From contig OY987268.1 of NCBI GenBank assembly GCA_963920665.1, positions 994,501 to 1,058,500 on the forward strand: DNA of 64,000 nt. The letters are read 5' to 3'. The position numbers were made by a program, and so were the translations under genes. The notes beneath the pieces are model-generated. The model was not told where the DNA came from. It made no database searches and was given only the letters and a program-made list of their open reading frames with translations. Below are positions 46,963 to 58,167 of the stretch, in pieces (within the stretch, counting starts at the first letter, position 1; each line of letters starts with the position of its first letter). This DNA comes from Straminergon stramineum (taxonomy: Eukaryota; Streptophyta; Bryopsida; Hypnales; Calliergonaceae).

Positions 46963-49202
46963 CTATTGGTTGTAGTATCCCCCGCCATAGTATTGTTGCG
47001 CATTAACAGTGTTGGGATCATGACCATAACTAGTTGTTGTCCCTTGTTGAGCTTGTACTAAACCTCCTTGTTGTTGAACTTGCCCAAGACTTCCTAGCTC
47101 TTGAAATTGTCCAAAATTTCCTTGCTGAATTTGACCAAATCCTCCTTGTTGTTGAGCTTGCCCAAGACTTCCTAGCTCTTGAAATTGTCCAAAATTCCCT
47201 TGTTGTGTTTGACCAAATCCTCCTTGTTGTCCATACAAAGTATCATTCCCATATATTCTATATTGTTCATTAGTATATGTAGGATTGTCGTAGGCTTCAT
47301 ATACTTGTCCTTGAATTTGTCCTATAGGTACTCCATATCCTATATATGAATCCATAGTATATTGTGATGTTGATACTTCATGTGGATCCAAAGGATTTTG
47401 TTGAGCCATTGTTCCATAAAGATTTGTTGTAGTTTGTTGTATTGGATCTCCATAAGCACTAGAAAAAAATTGTTGTGGTGGATCTCCAAACATTGGTTGT
47501 TGATTTAGTATTGTAGGTGGTGTCATGAAGGCTCCTAGAGGAGCCATAGGTACTACAAGAGATGTCATTGTATTGTTAGGAGGAGTCAAGGGCATTACAG
47601 GAGGTGTTATAGACATTGTAGAAGGCATCATTGGGGGGACTATTGCCATTGGAGGTATTGGAGATGGTGGTGGTGGAGGAGGTGACAAAGATAGTGAAGA
47701 TGATTCAAGAACATTCAATCCGTTTGCAACTTTTTCAACAATTGTCTTTTGGGTTTCCTTTGCGATTTCTTTTGCTTTTAGTGCAACTTCTCTAGCTTTT
47801 AGTGTAGCTTCTTTTTCAGCTTCCAATGCTTCTTCTTTAGCTTCTAACAATTCTAATGCTTCTTCTTTAGCTTCTCTTTTAACTTTCAAAGCCTCTTTTT
47901 TAGCTTCTAATTCTTCTTGTTTAGCTTTTTGTTTAGCATCCATTTCTTCCTTTTTTGCACCTATCCTAGCTTGCTTTGTATCTTCTCTAGCCTTTTTTTT
48001 GGCTTCCCTAGCATCTAATTTAGTTTGTTTTTTTACTTTTCTTGCATCTATCTTAGCTTGTTTTGCATTTTCTTTGGCTCTCTTATCTAACCTCTTCTTT
48101 TTCTTAGCATCACCAATTGGATCAGCCCAAATGCCAATCTTCTTCATAATGAAGTCTGGTAGACCAGTGTCTTGAATACAATTTTTGACCTTGGATGTCA
48201 CTGTGCAACAAAATAGGCATGTTGGTTGTAGGATATTTTGAAACATTATCCATGTACCTTTTAGACAAGTACATGGCCATAGAATGACAAATTTGAACCA
48301 AGGCTTGGAACCAAATTTCTTTATTAATGATTTCATCATATCATTATATGTCTTGGTCACGGCCTTGTGAAAGAGTTTTAGAGGAGAAATCATCAATTTT
48401 GCTAGAGTTGGATAAGACTTCTCCCACTCTACAAGTTGTTGTTGATACTTCAAGAGGTCATTGATTTGACCCAAAAAGAAAAGGGACATTAGAACTGCAA
48501 ATGAAACCACAAATATTAAATTGTACATCCAAAGATATCAATATTCATGTAGGCCACCATTCAAAATGAATTAAACATGATGAACAACTTAAGAAAGGAT
48601 TTTTGATTGTACACATTTTGAATGTAGACATGAGATCTTATGGAAAATATTGTACTAAGAAAAAGATGCAAATAATGAAATTAATAGTACAAGCTAATGA
48701 TTGATGCGCTTACCTACAATGAAGAGGAAAACAACTCCAAGAGCTACTATAACAACTTTCCAACAACTTTTTGTCACATAACATCCCCATATTGTATCGG
48801 TTGGACAATCCCTACATTCCAAAAATTGAATCTTTAACATTTATGAGGGAACTCAAATATAAGTGTGTACCTTCTTGAGGTTCTTTCAACTTTGAGTTCT
48901 TTAAAAAAAAATTGAGGCATGGAATTTTGCCTCACTATATCAAGGTTGAAAGATTCATGATTTTACTAATGTTTAAAATAGCTATTTTTTATGAAAAAAA
49001 TATAATTAGGGTAAGAGGTGCAAAATAAATACTTACTGGCATGTTACACCAAACCATGCTGCAATTCTTTTACTACTAGACAAAACAAACTTGAATGGCC
49101 TTGCATCACTACTATTTGGAAGAGATGACAAAGTAGGTGTTTGAACAAGCATGTTAGTTGTTGAGGCAAAAGAAGTCTTGATTGGCACTCTTTGACGCCC
49201 GA
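46963..49202 (-). CDS. HAP2: HAP2/GCS1-like gamete membrane fusogen, 3' exons (partial)
   Basis: HAP2/GCS1 is a single-pass membrane protein on gametes that drives plasma-membrane fusion at fertilisation. Three phase-matched minus exons were assembled: 49202-49037, 48811-48714 and 48494-46963. The junctions give WFGVTCQDCPTDTIWGC, then YVTKSCWKVVIVALGVVFLF, then IVVLMSLFFLGQ. That is a C-x2-C-x7-C-x5-C cluster directly before a ~23-residue membrane helix, the same juxtamembrane layout as plant HAP2. Inside the cell the tail is unlike the basic His-rich one of seed plants. About 130 residues lead to a Lys/Ala/Glu coiled coil (KQAKIDARKVKKQ, EEALEAEKEATLKAREVA), a Pro-rich stretch with six consecutive Pro, and a Gln/Gly-rich C-terminus ending QYYGGGYYNQ. 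The ectodomain exons that would prove the identity lie upstream and were not assembled. Confidence 0.6.
47063..47218 (-). repeat. 78-bp tandem duplication in the HAP2-like tail
   Basis: Two adjacent 78-bp copies (47,063-47,140 and 47,141-47,218) differ at a few positions only. Each encodes 26 residues of the type GGFGQ(I/T)QQGNFGQFQELGSL. A 78-bp unit keeps frame. Part of a third unit follows (CCTCCTTGTTGTCC). The duplication appears recent. Confidence 0.85.
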
Positions 49203-49296
49203 CTACAAGCTAGTACAAATTGTTTAATTGTTTAGCATAATGATTCACACTCATCCATGACTTGAAGTACAAGAGAAGATAGGGTTTCTTTCTATA

Positions 49297-49518
49297 CACT
49301 ACACGAGAAAGGGGTGTTTTAATTGAGTTTTTAAGTATAGTCCTAGACATAAGGTTATAAGTAATGACCTTTAAAGAAATTTTCACTAAAAATTTAATAG
49401 AAATACATTTCTTTTTAGAAAATTTGTACTAAAAATCATCTTAAAGGTCATTACTTAAAATATTATGTCTAGCACTATATTTTAAAACTCACTTAAAGCA
49501 CCCCTTTCTCTTGTAGTA
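49297..49518. mobile_element. 222-bp CACTA-type MITE in a HAP2-like intron
   Basis: It begins CACTACACGAGAAAGGGGTG and ends with the complement of TACTACAAGAGAAAGGGGTG. Long inverted arms continue inside (a GACATAAGGTTATAAGTAATG block and its partner). Both sides carry ATA (49,294-49,296 and 49,519-49,521), a 3-bp duplication. It sits in the intron just upstream of the exon at 49,037-49,202. Confidence 0.8.
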
Positions 49519-49857
49519 ATATATATGCTTTTTGTTTCTTTCAATACAAAACAAAGCTATTGAAGATTGAATAAGAAAATGAAATAATACAAATTCATTA
49601 CAAAAGTATTTATGAACATGTTTCAACAACAAATTGGTTGCAAAATTAGACAAAGCACAACATACCCTCATGGTTGGTACAATATATGATTTTAGTAAGT
49701 TACTATTGTGTGTAATGGATTTTTGTTCATTCCACTGTATTTGAATTGTACAAATTATGACTGCCATAGTGCAACAAGTTTTTTGTTAGGATTTTAAGAT
49801 GTAAAGTTCTGGTAATTTTAATGTATAAAAGTTCAAATGCAATGAAATTAGAAAGTT

Positions 49858-49930
49858 TACAAGCCAAGTTACCACAATAATGTTCTTGCTTCAAAGTTTG
49901 TACCATGCCATGCAATTGACAATTCCACAT
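49858..49930 (-). other. Candidate upstream exon of the HAP2-like gene
   Basis: A minus-strand frame reads NCQLHGMVQTLKQEHYC and ends at TGTG before GTAACT in phase 1. That is exactly the phase required by the exon starting at 49,202 (joining as C-V-G-R-Q-R-V-P). The difficulty is the acceptor: no AG exists in the 60 bases before the frame opens, only internal AGs that would leave a 16-bp micro-exon (CAAGAACATTATTGTG). Confidence 0.3.
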
Positions 49931-52200
49931 AAAATATTTTTAGTAGGTTGGATTCAATTTTAGTAATGTAAGAAAAATGAAAATTTCCAAAGTTGATGCA
50001 ATTATGAAAAAATATAATTCTTTGTTTATATATATAATATAATCAAATATAATATACACTATGTGTACAAACTAGAACTTGCTTTGAAGAGTGAAAAAAT
50101 CAACTAAAGACATAACAACTGGGAGAGTGCACTCACTGTGCTTTTCTGAATCCATGTGCATTCAAAGGATATTAGATAGAGAATATGAAAAAATAAATAT
50201 AAATAATTTTGGATATTTATAGAATCTCATATAAATATTATAAAAATATTTTGAACATTTTCTAAATATAAATTTGGAGGCTATTTGGGAACTACGAGTC
50301 TTTGTATGTGGTCATTTATTTATTCAATCTAGATGAATAACCCCTATCTTTGCACTCACATGATTTTAAGACTTTTGCACAATGCCCTCTCCAAGCATAA
50401 CAAAGTATAGACATATGATCACAAAAAATAGCTTACTCACCATTGGGTCTCAAGACACCACGCCAAAAATCCTTTAGCTTTCTCTTTGAATTGTTAATTG
50501 GTCAATAAAAAACATTCATTTGAAGGAGGCAACATTCCATACAATATGAAAGAGTTATACAAGCAACTTTTATAGCTAGAAGTTTTCTCAACCCAATTTT
50601 TTTATTTGGGAACAATGTTGATTCCAAAGCATCAAATTTCCATTAAAAAGAAAGCACAAATTACCTTTTTTTTAAGATACTCTCATTGTCATCAACTTGT
50701 AAAATTTTCTTTTATAAAATTTTGTGTGAAAGATCTTGTGGAAGTTTGAAGATCTGTCATTTGTATATAAATATGAATTAGCAATTGATGTTAAAGCTAT
50801 CCCTTCCCCCCCTGAATATGGTGATTATTTTGATAATATCAATGAAAAAAAATGACTTGAATGAGACTAAGTATTGACATAGCAGCAATGTTTGCAACTA
50901 TAAACAAACTATTGTTTGTTTGTTTTTTTATTGAATCCTTGAATCCAAAATAACTTTACAATCTACAAAACCAACAATTTAATATATACCAATCCCAAAC
51001 AAAGAACATCTTTGTAACTGAAGAAGCATTTGCTGAGTGAATCTAGAGAGAGTAAAACAAGCAAATAAAGATCTGTTAAAGAACATTGATGTAAAAAATT
51101 CAGGGTTGGAAGAAGCTTAAATGGTAACTAACCTTGACCAATGAATCCACACTTCTTTTATTGCTTTCAATCTTCTATTGGTCTTTAGGAAGTTAAGGCT
51201 TATACATCTCAGTAAGACCTGGATGTCTTCAACGAGAATGTCCACGTAAGAAAATCATTACAATAGAATCCATGAAATATTATAATAAGACAAACGATAG
51301 TAATTTCTTCTAAGATTGTGTCGAGGGAAAACAATAAAATCCCTATTTAAACGAAGTCATGGGTTGATCTAAGGCTTTTTTTTTTGCAAAATTTTGCCAG
51401 ATCTGTCAAAATTTGACCACTGTGAATCTGTCCCTCCAAAATCTGGCCTGTGCAGTGAAGCCAGCACAGGGGATACTAGTCCAAAAAAAAGCCCTGGATT
51501 GAACCAACAAGGTAAGGTACAATGTTGAGCACCCAAGACAAATGCACCAAATTTTGGTTGTCTACTGAGAATCCGCAGAAGCAGCAACACTGGTAGGTTC
51601 AAAACCCCATACACTGGACACTAGAGCATCGCTGAAATATTGAGACCTTCATGATCAAATGCCACAATACTTTATAGCCTGTGCCCTAAAAATGAAAAAT
51701 GAGAATTTGATACGCATTCAATGACTTCCAGCTTCATGGAGGAGACGATACGTACCATTGTGCCAGCTTTGTGCTTTTCTGATGGCTGCTTTAAGATCAT
51801 TTCAATGTGGGTTGCTTCCCAATGTTTAGGAGGTTCCAGAACATCACTCAACAAGAGTCCCATTGACCGATCCAATAAGTTAATGAAGCAAAATTAATCA
51901 GAATTTTCCTATACTTAACTGAGTTGAAGAAATTTCCTTTTGTGTAACACACAAATCTGATTCATTTGAGAAGATTGAACATGCAAATCTGATAGAAGAA
52001 TTCATTTCAATTCTCTAGAGTAGGTTCAAAAAATTTCTATGATTTCCATAGTTTCATAGTTCTTGAATTCTCTTGAATTCAAAATTTGGCATCTGCCCCT
52101 GATAATTACCCCTTTTCACTTACCTTGCAAGCTTTTACTCTTTGTCCAACTGAACACCAAACTTATACACCTGCAAATGTAGGATTAATTGCAAGTAATT
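49931..52200 (-). other. Region with scattered splice-like sites, probable ectodomain introns or another gene
   Basis: Several strong minus-strand donors are present: ATG/GTGAGT at 50,441, ACA/GTGAGT near 50,147, AAG/GTTAGT near 51,128, ATG/GTACGT at 51,756 and CAAG/GTAAGT near 52,120. The short open stretches before them (RKLKDFWRGVLRPN, TNRRLKAIKEVWIHWS, CISLVFSWTKSKSLQ) could be small exons. I could not chain them in phase into a recognisable HAP2 ectodomain. Confidence 0.3.
51756..51863 (-). other. Candidate exon, possibly PRMT-like fragment
   Basis: The minus-strand frame MGLLLSDVLEPPKHWEATHI continues EMILKQPSEKHKAGTM and ends phase 0 before GTACGT. A P-x-H-W motif followed about 12 residues later by a QP pair and K-A-G resembles the THW-loop to beta-barrel stretch of protein arginine methyltransferases. 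A following phase-0 stretch (GTGYKVLWHLIMKVSIFQRC) opens after a TTTTTAG acceptor. The fragment is too short to be sure. It may be part of a decayed gene or an exon of the gene at 46.96-49.2 kb. Confidence 0.25.
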
Positions 52201-54829
52201 CCGGATAATACTTAATATTGATATAGTTGGAAGGTTCACTATTGGGCATTTGAAACCAAAAAAATGAAAATTTCCTTCTAAAAGTGATTGCATGTTGAAT
52301 ATTTGTAATTTTCACATAAATGCTTTTTTGTCGTGAGTCTTAATTATAAAATTTTAACTATGTTGATTATTCAAGATTTATAAATTATAATAATAATTCA
52401 TTAATTAAGCCAATTTTAAGAATCATTTCTAAATTATGAAAGTTAATTATTGAAGTGACAACAAAGGCGAAACATATGGTTGATGAATCATTGCAAGAAA
52501 CAATTGTCAATTTTGTTCCAAACTAACAAAAATTGTGGATATTTTTTGAGTTCGACAAAGGCCTTCACTTAGAAGTAAAAAAGAATCTATTCAAAAGTTA
52601 TGCACACAAAAATGAAAATGAAAAAATATAGGTAATAATATTTTGATGCTTGTATTCATAGAAAAATAATTTTAAAAGTCCATGTAATGTGGCTATTTTT
52701 TCCAACTTAAGGGTTTTTTTTATTGATTAATTACAAGACTAGTAGCATTGTAAGAAAAAAAATTCTACAATTCATTTGCTAATACAAAATAAATGCACTT
52801 TGGATACATGTGTAAGATAGAGATTTTAATTCTCTTGAAAAACTCTTATCAATGTGTGAATTTGAGATGGTGACCTCAAATAGTATTAGCAAATCCAAAA
52901 TGACATAAGTAGATAATCAATTGGCATTGTTTATAAATAGTAAATTATTTTTAGAAAATGTAGAAATATATTCAAAATACAACATAGTTGCACGTGTACT
53001 TTAGTTATGACTTTTAAGTTCATTAGTATTAAATAAATAATTTATATGACATTAATGTCATATAAATTATGTTATGACAAACATTATTAAGTTTCTTTGA
53101 AGTTAGAAACAAATCTTAAGCCATAAGTGTTTATTTCAATCACCCATATGTGTGCTCTATGAAATATAGAATATTTGTCCAAAAATTAGGAGACTAACAC
53201 AAGAATCTTCAAAATTTTGGATAGATGAAATTAGACATGTTGACTTGAAATAATGGATCAAGGATGCAAAGGAATGGTCATTTTACTTTTTTCTTTATAA
53301 CTAAATATTGATGATTTCAAATTAAATTTTAAATCTCCTTGGCTAATTTTCAAAAGTATAAAAATATTATTTGATTATTTATTATTTATTGAATATATAT
53401 AAACTTGGGAAAAAAATAGTATTCTTTCATGAAATAATTTTTAAAAATTCTAGTAACAATTTTAAAGTCAAAACTAGTTTCTAAATCTAATTTTTATATT
53501 GTATATGAATATGAATGCATTGAATCATTATAATACTGAAACCACAAATGTTTTGGAGTTGTTTACTTTTCTCTCATTTCATCTACATTCATTTGGGCCT
53601 TGAATAGTTACCTATGCAACCAAAAATCACCATGTAAGTGCATATTACAGTACACAAAATCCTATTATGCACTGAAGGTGCTTACAAATGCTTAATTTTC
53701 AATAATTTTGCACCAAAATTTGAATATTTGTACTACAATATACACTCTTTTCGCCACATCTAATTCATGACCTTTATCAAAAATTAAAGACCATTCTCAC
53801 TCTATAATTTGAACAAAATAAAAAATTGAAAGTCTGATTTTGTAGACCTTTGAAAACTAATCTAAAATTTTGTTTATAGAAACTAAACATAAAAATCCTA
53901 AAATATTATGAATATAAAAGTACAATCTTTCCAATTTTTCATATCTACAATAATATTTTTGGAAATTATCTCAATGGCTATCAATAAAATCCCTAACTTT
54001 TTAGTGTGCACAATGCACAATGATGAGGCACTTTGGGGACTTAAACTTCTTAATTTTGAGCTTTTAGAGTCTTTTCTTTCATTTTTATTTATTTTGGTAG
54101 TCATGTAACTTGAGTATCCTCGGTCTCCTAAAAAACATTTCTACCCCATGTTCAACGTGCATTTATTGCATGCATTTTTCCAACTCCAAAGACTTCGGTG
54201 ACAAAAAGTCAAACTTTAATACGAATATCAAAGCTTGGAAAAAATAGTTGTAGAGACAAGGGGTTTTTCTCTAGCTTTCTAGTGCGAGATTGCACTAAAA
54301 AATTAATTTGGCTAAAAATGGCAAAAAACTTTGAATTAGAAAATAATCTTGGATGAAATCATCAGATTGTAGATGAAATGAGAATTATAAAGGTGTGATA
54401 TGTGGTATTGTGATATTTTCTATCCAATATGTGGATGAATGTTGAAATTTGGAGCACCACTATAACATTTCATATGACCACTTTGGCACTTCATAAAAAT
54501 GGAAAAAAAAATCCTTGGTAGAGACTAGCTTTGGAGAAAGGCTTGAAGCTCTTGGCATTGATGTAATTTCATACATGCACCCTCATCATTGAGACAACTT
54601 AAATTGATGTCTTGGAGGCAATGAAAAACACAAAACCAGTGGCACATGCTATTGCAAAAAGCCTACATGAAGATTCATTGGGTTGTTGCATGACATGCAA
54701 TCTTGAAAAAAATTAAAAATATTTTGAAGTCTTCTATTGGTTCAAGGAAATAGAAGTTGTTCATATCCATTGCGAAAGTATTCAAGTTAAAGAGTTGAAC
54801 CTCATTGAGAATTGTAATGCTGTAAATTT
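52201..54829. other. AT-rich non-coding sequence
   Basis: No exon or RNA gene recognised. It contains the 30-bp palindrome at 53,039. Frames at 53,898-54,108 on both strands overlap each other and have no motif. Confidence 0.45.
53039..53068. repeat. Perfect 30-bp palindrome
   Basis: AATTTATATGACATT is followed immediately by its exact reverse complement AATGTCATATAAATT, with no spacer. It could be a cruciform-forming site or the relic of a fold-back element. Confidence 0.9.
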
Positions 54830-57090
54830 TCCATTTTTTTGTCAATTTGATTTTTTAAGTGTAAATTGGGTTGTCAATTCGTCCCATTTCCATTTAGTAA
54901 GTCAATTAGCAATATAAATCCTTCATTAGAATTGAAAGGGTAGATTTACTAAGATTTGAAGCAAGGCGAATTGATAATGATTTAAAGTCAAGTTGAATAG
55001 TTGTAGCCCTCTATGAAAAGTCATCTTCCTGCTTTTGGGACTATAAGTCCAAAGGTCGATTTGCTTTTAAGTTAGTTCATATAGGTCATATGGCTCACTG
55101 TACTTTGGCGATTTAGTTCTGTAAAATTCTCAATCTTTATAAATTTGTAAATTGTCAATTTGATTTGTGTAAAAGTTGAGATAGTCAATTTGGCTGAGTG
55201 ATTCGGCTGTGGTTGCTGTGGTGTTGGAGCGCGGAAACGATAGTCAAGTTGACTTGGAGAATTGTAAACACTGTGTTTGTCTAATTGCTGTATGGAAATT
55301 GGTGCTTGTACTTTGATTATTATCTTTATTTATGTGTGTGAATTTAAGAGCTAATTGACTGTGTACTAATTTGTGTGGAGTGAATGAAAATATTGTCAAT
55401 TTGAGTTGTAATTCTAAATATGAAAGTGGTTGTTTGTATGAGTGAAGTTGTAAAATCCATTTGACTAGTGAGATATAAAATCTAGACTGGAGCTGTGAAG
55501 CAAATTGACAGTTTATTAAATTATTTAATCCTTGTGTATAGAAATTATTTTGCCTTCTGGTGCATCAGTCTATTTGGCTATGGAAGTATGATGCAGCTAG
55601 TAGTACTAATTGATGTTTGGTCAAATTGATTCATGAATGGTCTTATGTCAAATTGTCAAATTGTTGGACTGATTTAATTAGCAAGTATTTAAATTGTAAG
55701 AAATACACAATGTAATGTATGTGAGTGAATTGAGATGGTCCAGTTGCTGTAAGTTTGTTGTTGTCTATTTGCCTGAAGAATCGAATTGTTATATATTTGA
55801 TGTTGTATGTTAAGTTATTGTCCAATTGACTGAGTACGGGTTCATAGTGAAGTACTGTGACTACTAGTGGTTGGTCCAATTGACAATCCATTATAGTTGG
55901 ATGAGTTAGTATCATAGTCTAATTGAATGAGAGAATTAAGAATATGTGTAATATTGTTTGTCTAAATTGACTGCAAGTGATAGTTTATAATATGGGAAAG
56001 AATTGTTAAATTGAAGAATTCATCCAGTTGCATGAATTGATACCAGTAGACTAAATTATATTGTAAATGCTACAAGTATTAATTGGTTAAATTGGCATGT
56101 AGGAATTGATTGTTTATAGTCTAAAATTTGAAAGTTCGATAACATCTAATTGACTGGAATAGTAAATTGATGAGTCCACTGGAGGTTTGGACTGGAGTTT
56201 AAGTAGAGAGAAAATATTGTAGTCAATTAGTCTTGGGATCAATTGACCAGTGTTAGGTCTTTCTAATTTAGTATGTGACGATTTGGAAATTACGAGATGC
56301 TGGTTGTTGTGGCAGAATAGTAGATATCCAAAGACAATGGATTAACCAGTTCATGAAATTGCATAGTTAAGTCTATTTGAAAGAAATTTGAACAAGTCTA
56401 TTTGAAAGAAAGTTGAACAAGTCTATTTGTCATTTTTAAATAGACATGGTCCAGTTGTAATCAGTGTAGTATGTAAGGTAAATTGATAAATCTAATTGAG
56501 AGTCAAATTAAGTTATATGGGTCAAGCTAGAAATGTTGGGATCAAAATCTAAAATTAAGTCAAATCGTACATGAAGCATATCAAGTAGAAGAGACTTGCT
56601 TTGCTAAGAAATTAGTCAAGTCGACAATGTAGTTGTAGGTAGGTGGGAAGTCGACTAGTCCTTGCATTATACCTTGTGCACGGTGATAGGTCTAGTCTCT
56701 TGGTAGTGTGTCCATGAATGGATAACCAGGCCAATTGACTCAACCTCATACAAGTTCAAAGATAAATTGATTTAAAGGGAGAATGGAGCGGAATGGGCTG
56801 ACGTGAAGATTTACTCAAGCCCCAGGAAAGAACTAAATCCTTCTTTTAGAATTTTTGATTAAACGGAATTAGGAGACCGAAATTGTTTTATAAAATAAAA
56901 AATTGCAAATAAATTAATATGGTTTAGACGGATGAAAGAAAGAAAAGAGGATTGAATTGATGTGCAAGATATTTGATATTATTATAAATATTTATACAAT
57001 ATTAATACTAAGTGGCTAGAGCATGCATAAAGACAAATTGACAATTCCCTGACAAGTTGACTTGAGAATTGACATGAGCCACACACTAGA
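54830..57090. repeat. Field of degenerate GTCNAATTGACTG words, ~2.2 kb
   Basis: At least thirty variants of a word close to GTC(C/T/A)AATTGACTG (also TCTATTTG, GTCAATTTG) occur on both strands, roughly every 25-100 bp. Examples: 54,840, 55,150, 55,184, 55,395, 55,568, 55,647, 55,820, 55,872, 55,960, 56,143, 56,237 and three times at 56,371-56,432. Intervening sequence is not repeated, so this is not a tandem array. The three copies of GTCTATTTGAAAGAAA(G/T)TTG are a local 25-bp triplication. No gene is visible. Confidence 0.6.
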
Positions 57091-58167
57091 CAGGACTGTG
57101 ACGTCATTCATTGAGTCTATAATATAGCATTGGGAATTTGGATTGTGAAAAATTGACATTGAAAGTATTTCTTTGGGTTATTTCTTGAATCAAACCATAA
57201 AACACAATAGATAAATATTCAAAACACGAAAACGAGTGACCTTAGTCACGTAAACGTTAGACTTATTGACCTTTCCTTAGGAATTACCCCCTTATACTAT
57301 ATTTCCCTGGGTTTTGTAGAATAGGCAAAATCTACATTACAAGGATGAAAGGACAATTGTGAAGAATAGAAGAAGCCCTCATAATATCCTAGCTTCAATC
57401 ATAGAGCCTCAAAATTCTATTCTTCATTCATTTGACTTCAAGGAACCCAATGACTTCTCAATTTTACTCTATATTTGTCAATGCATTGATGTCTAAATAA
57501 CATCACATCATTTAAATATTGGCTAAACCATTTCCAACCTAAAGTTTGTCATTTGAATAACTTGTATTTTCCCTATTTTACTCCTCTATTTCCTAGAATT
57601 TATACTTCTTCAATATTGGATCATTAATTGAAGATGACTACAATGGGATAAAATCGTATTTCAAAGTAACTATTGTGTCATTCAAAGATTTTTGCATAAT
57701 ATTGAATACAATTGACAATTGCTAGATTTTGGCAAAGTAATTGTACCATCACGCTCAAAGGGGTGATTGCAAGAAACACTTGTCCTTTTTTTTGGTCCCT
57801 TTGTTCTAGACAAGTATGTGGTTTTTTGCCTATGTTTTTGTGTTCAATGTCTATTTGAAATGAAACCATATGTGGTGGTTTTAGACATTGAGTAATTTTT
57901 TCTATTTTAAAAAATTAGTTTTGTATTTTTAAATAGACCCCAATTGGATGTTTGTTTTTGCCATTTTGGTGGATTTAAGTCCTATTTTCAAACCTCAAAA
58001 CCCACACAACAAATTTCAATCCCATCTAAAATATTGTCTAGCTGTGGTGAATGTTTCACCACGATTGACTTTACATTGCAATCATGGCCTCGAAAGTCAA
58101 TTGCATTTGTGACTATAAGTCATACATCAAAAGTCCATTGGATTCAAAATTTTAACACAATATAGAA
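57091..58167. other. Intergenic, no gene supported
   Basis: Nothing recognisable. The frames 57,678-57,869 (minus) and 57,944-58,165 (plus) carry no domain. Confidence 0.45.

Noticed and set aside
47525..48175. A 216-codon plus-strand frame with Ser/Ala/Phe-rich translation
   Set aside because: It is antisense to the Lys/Ala/Glu coiled-coil exon. The repeating GCTTCTTC composition keeps the opposite frame open and the translation is low complexity.
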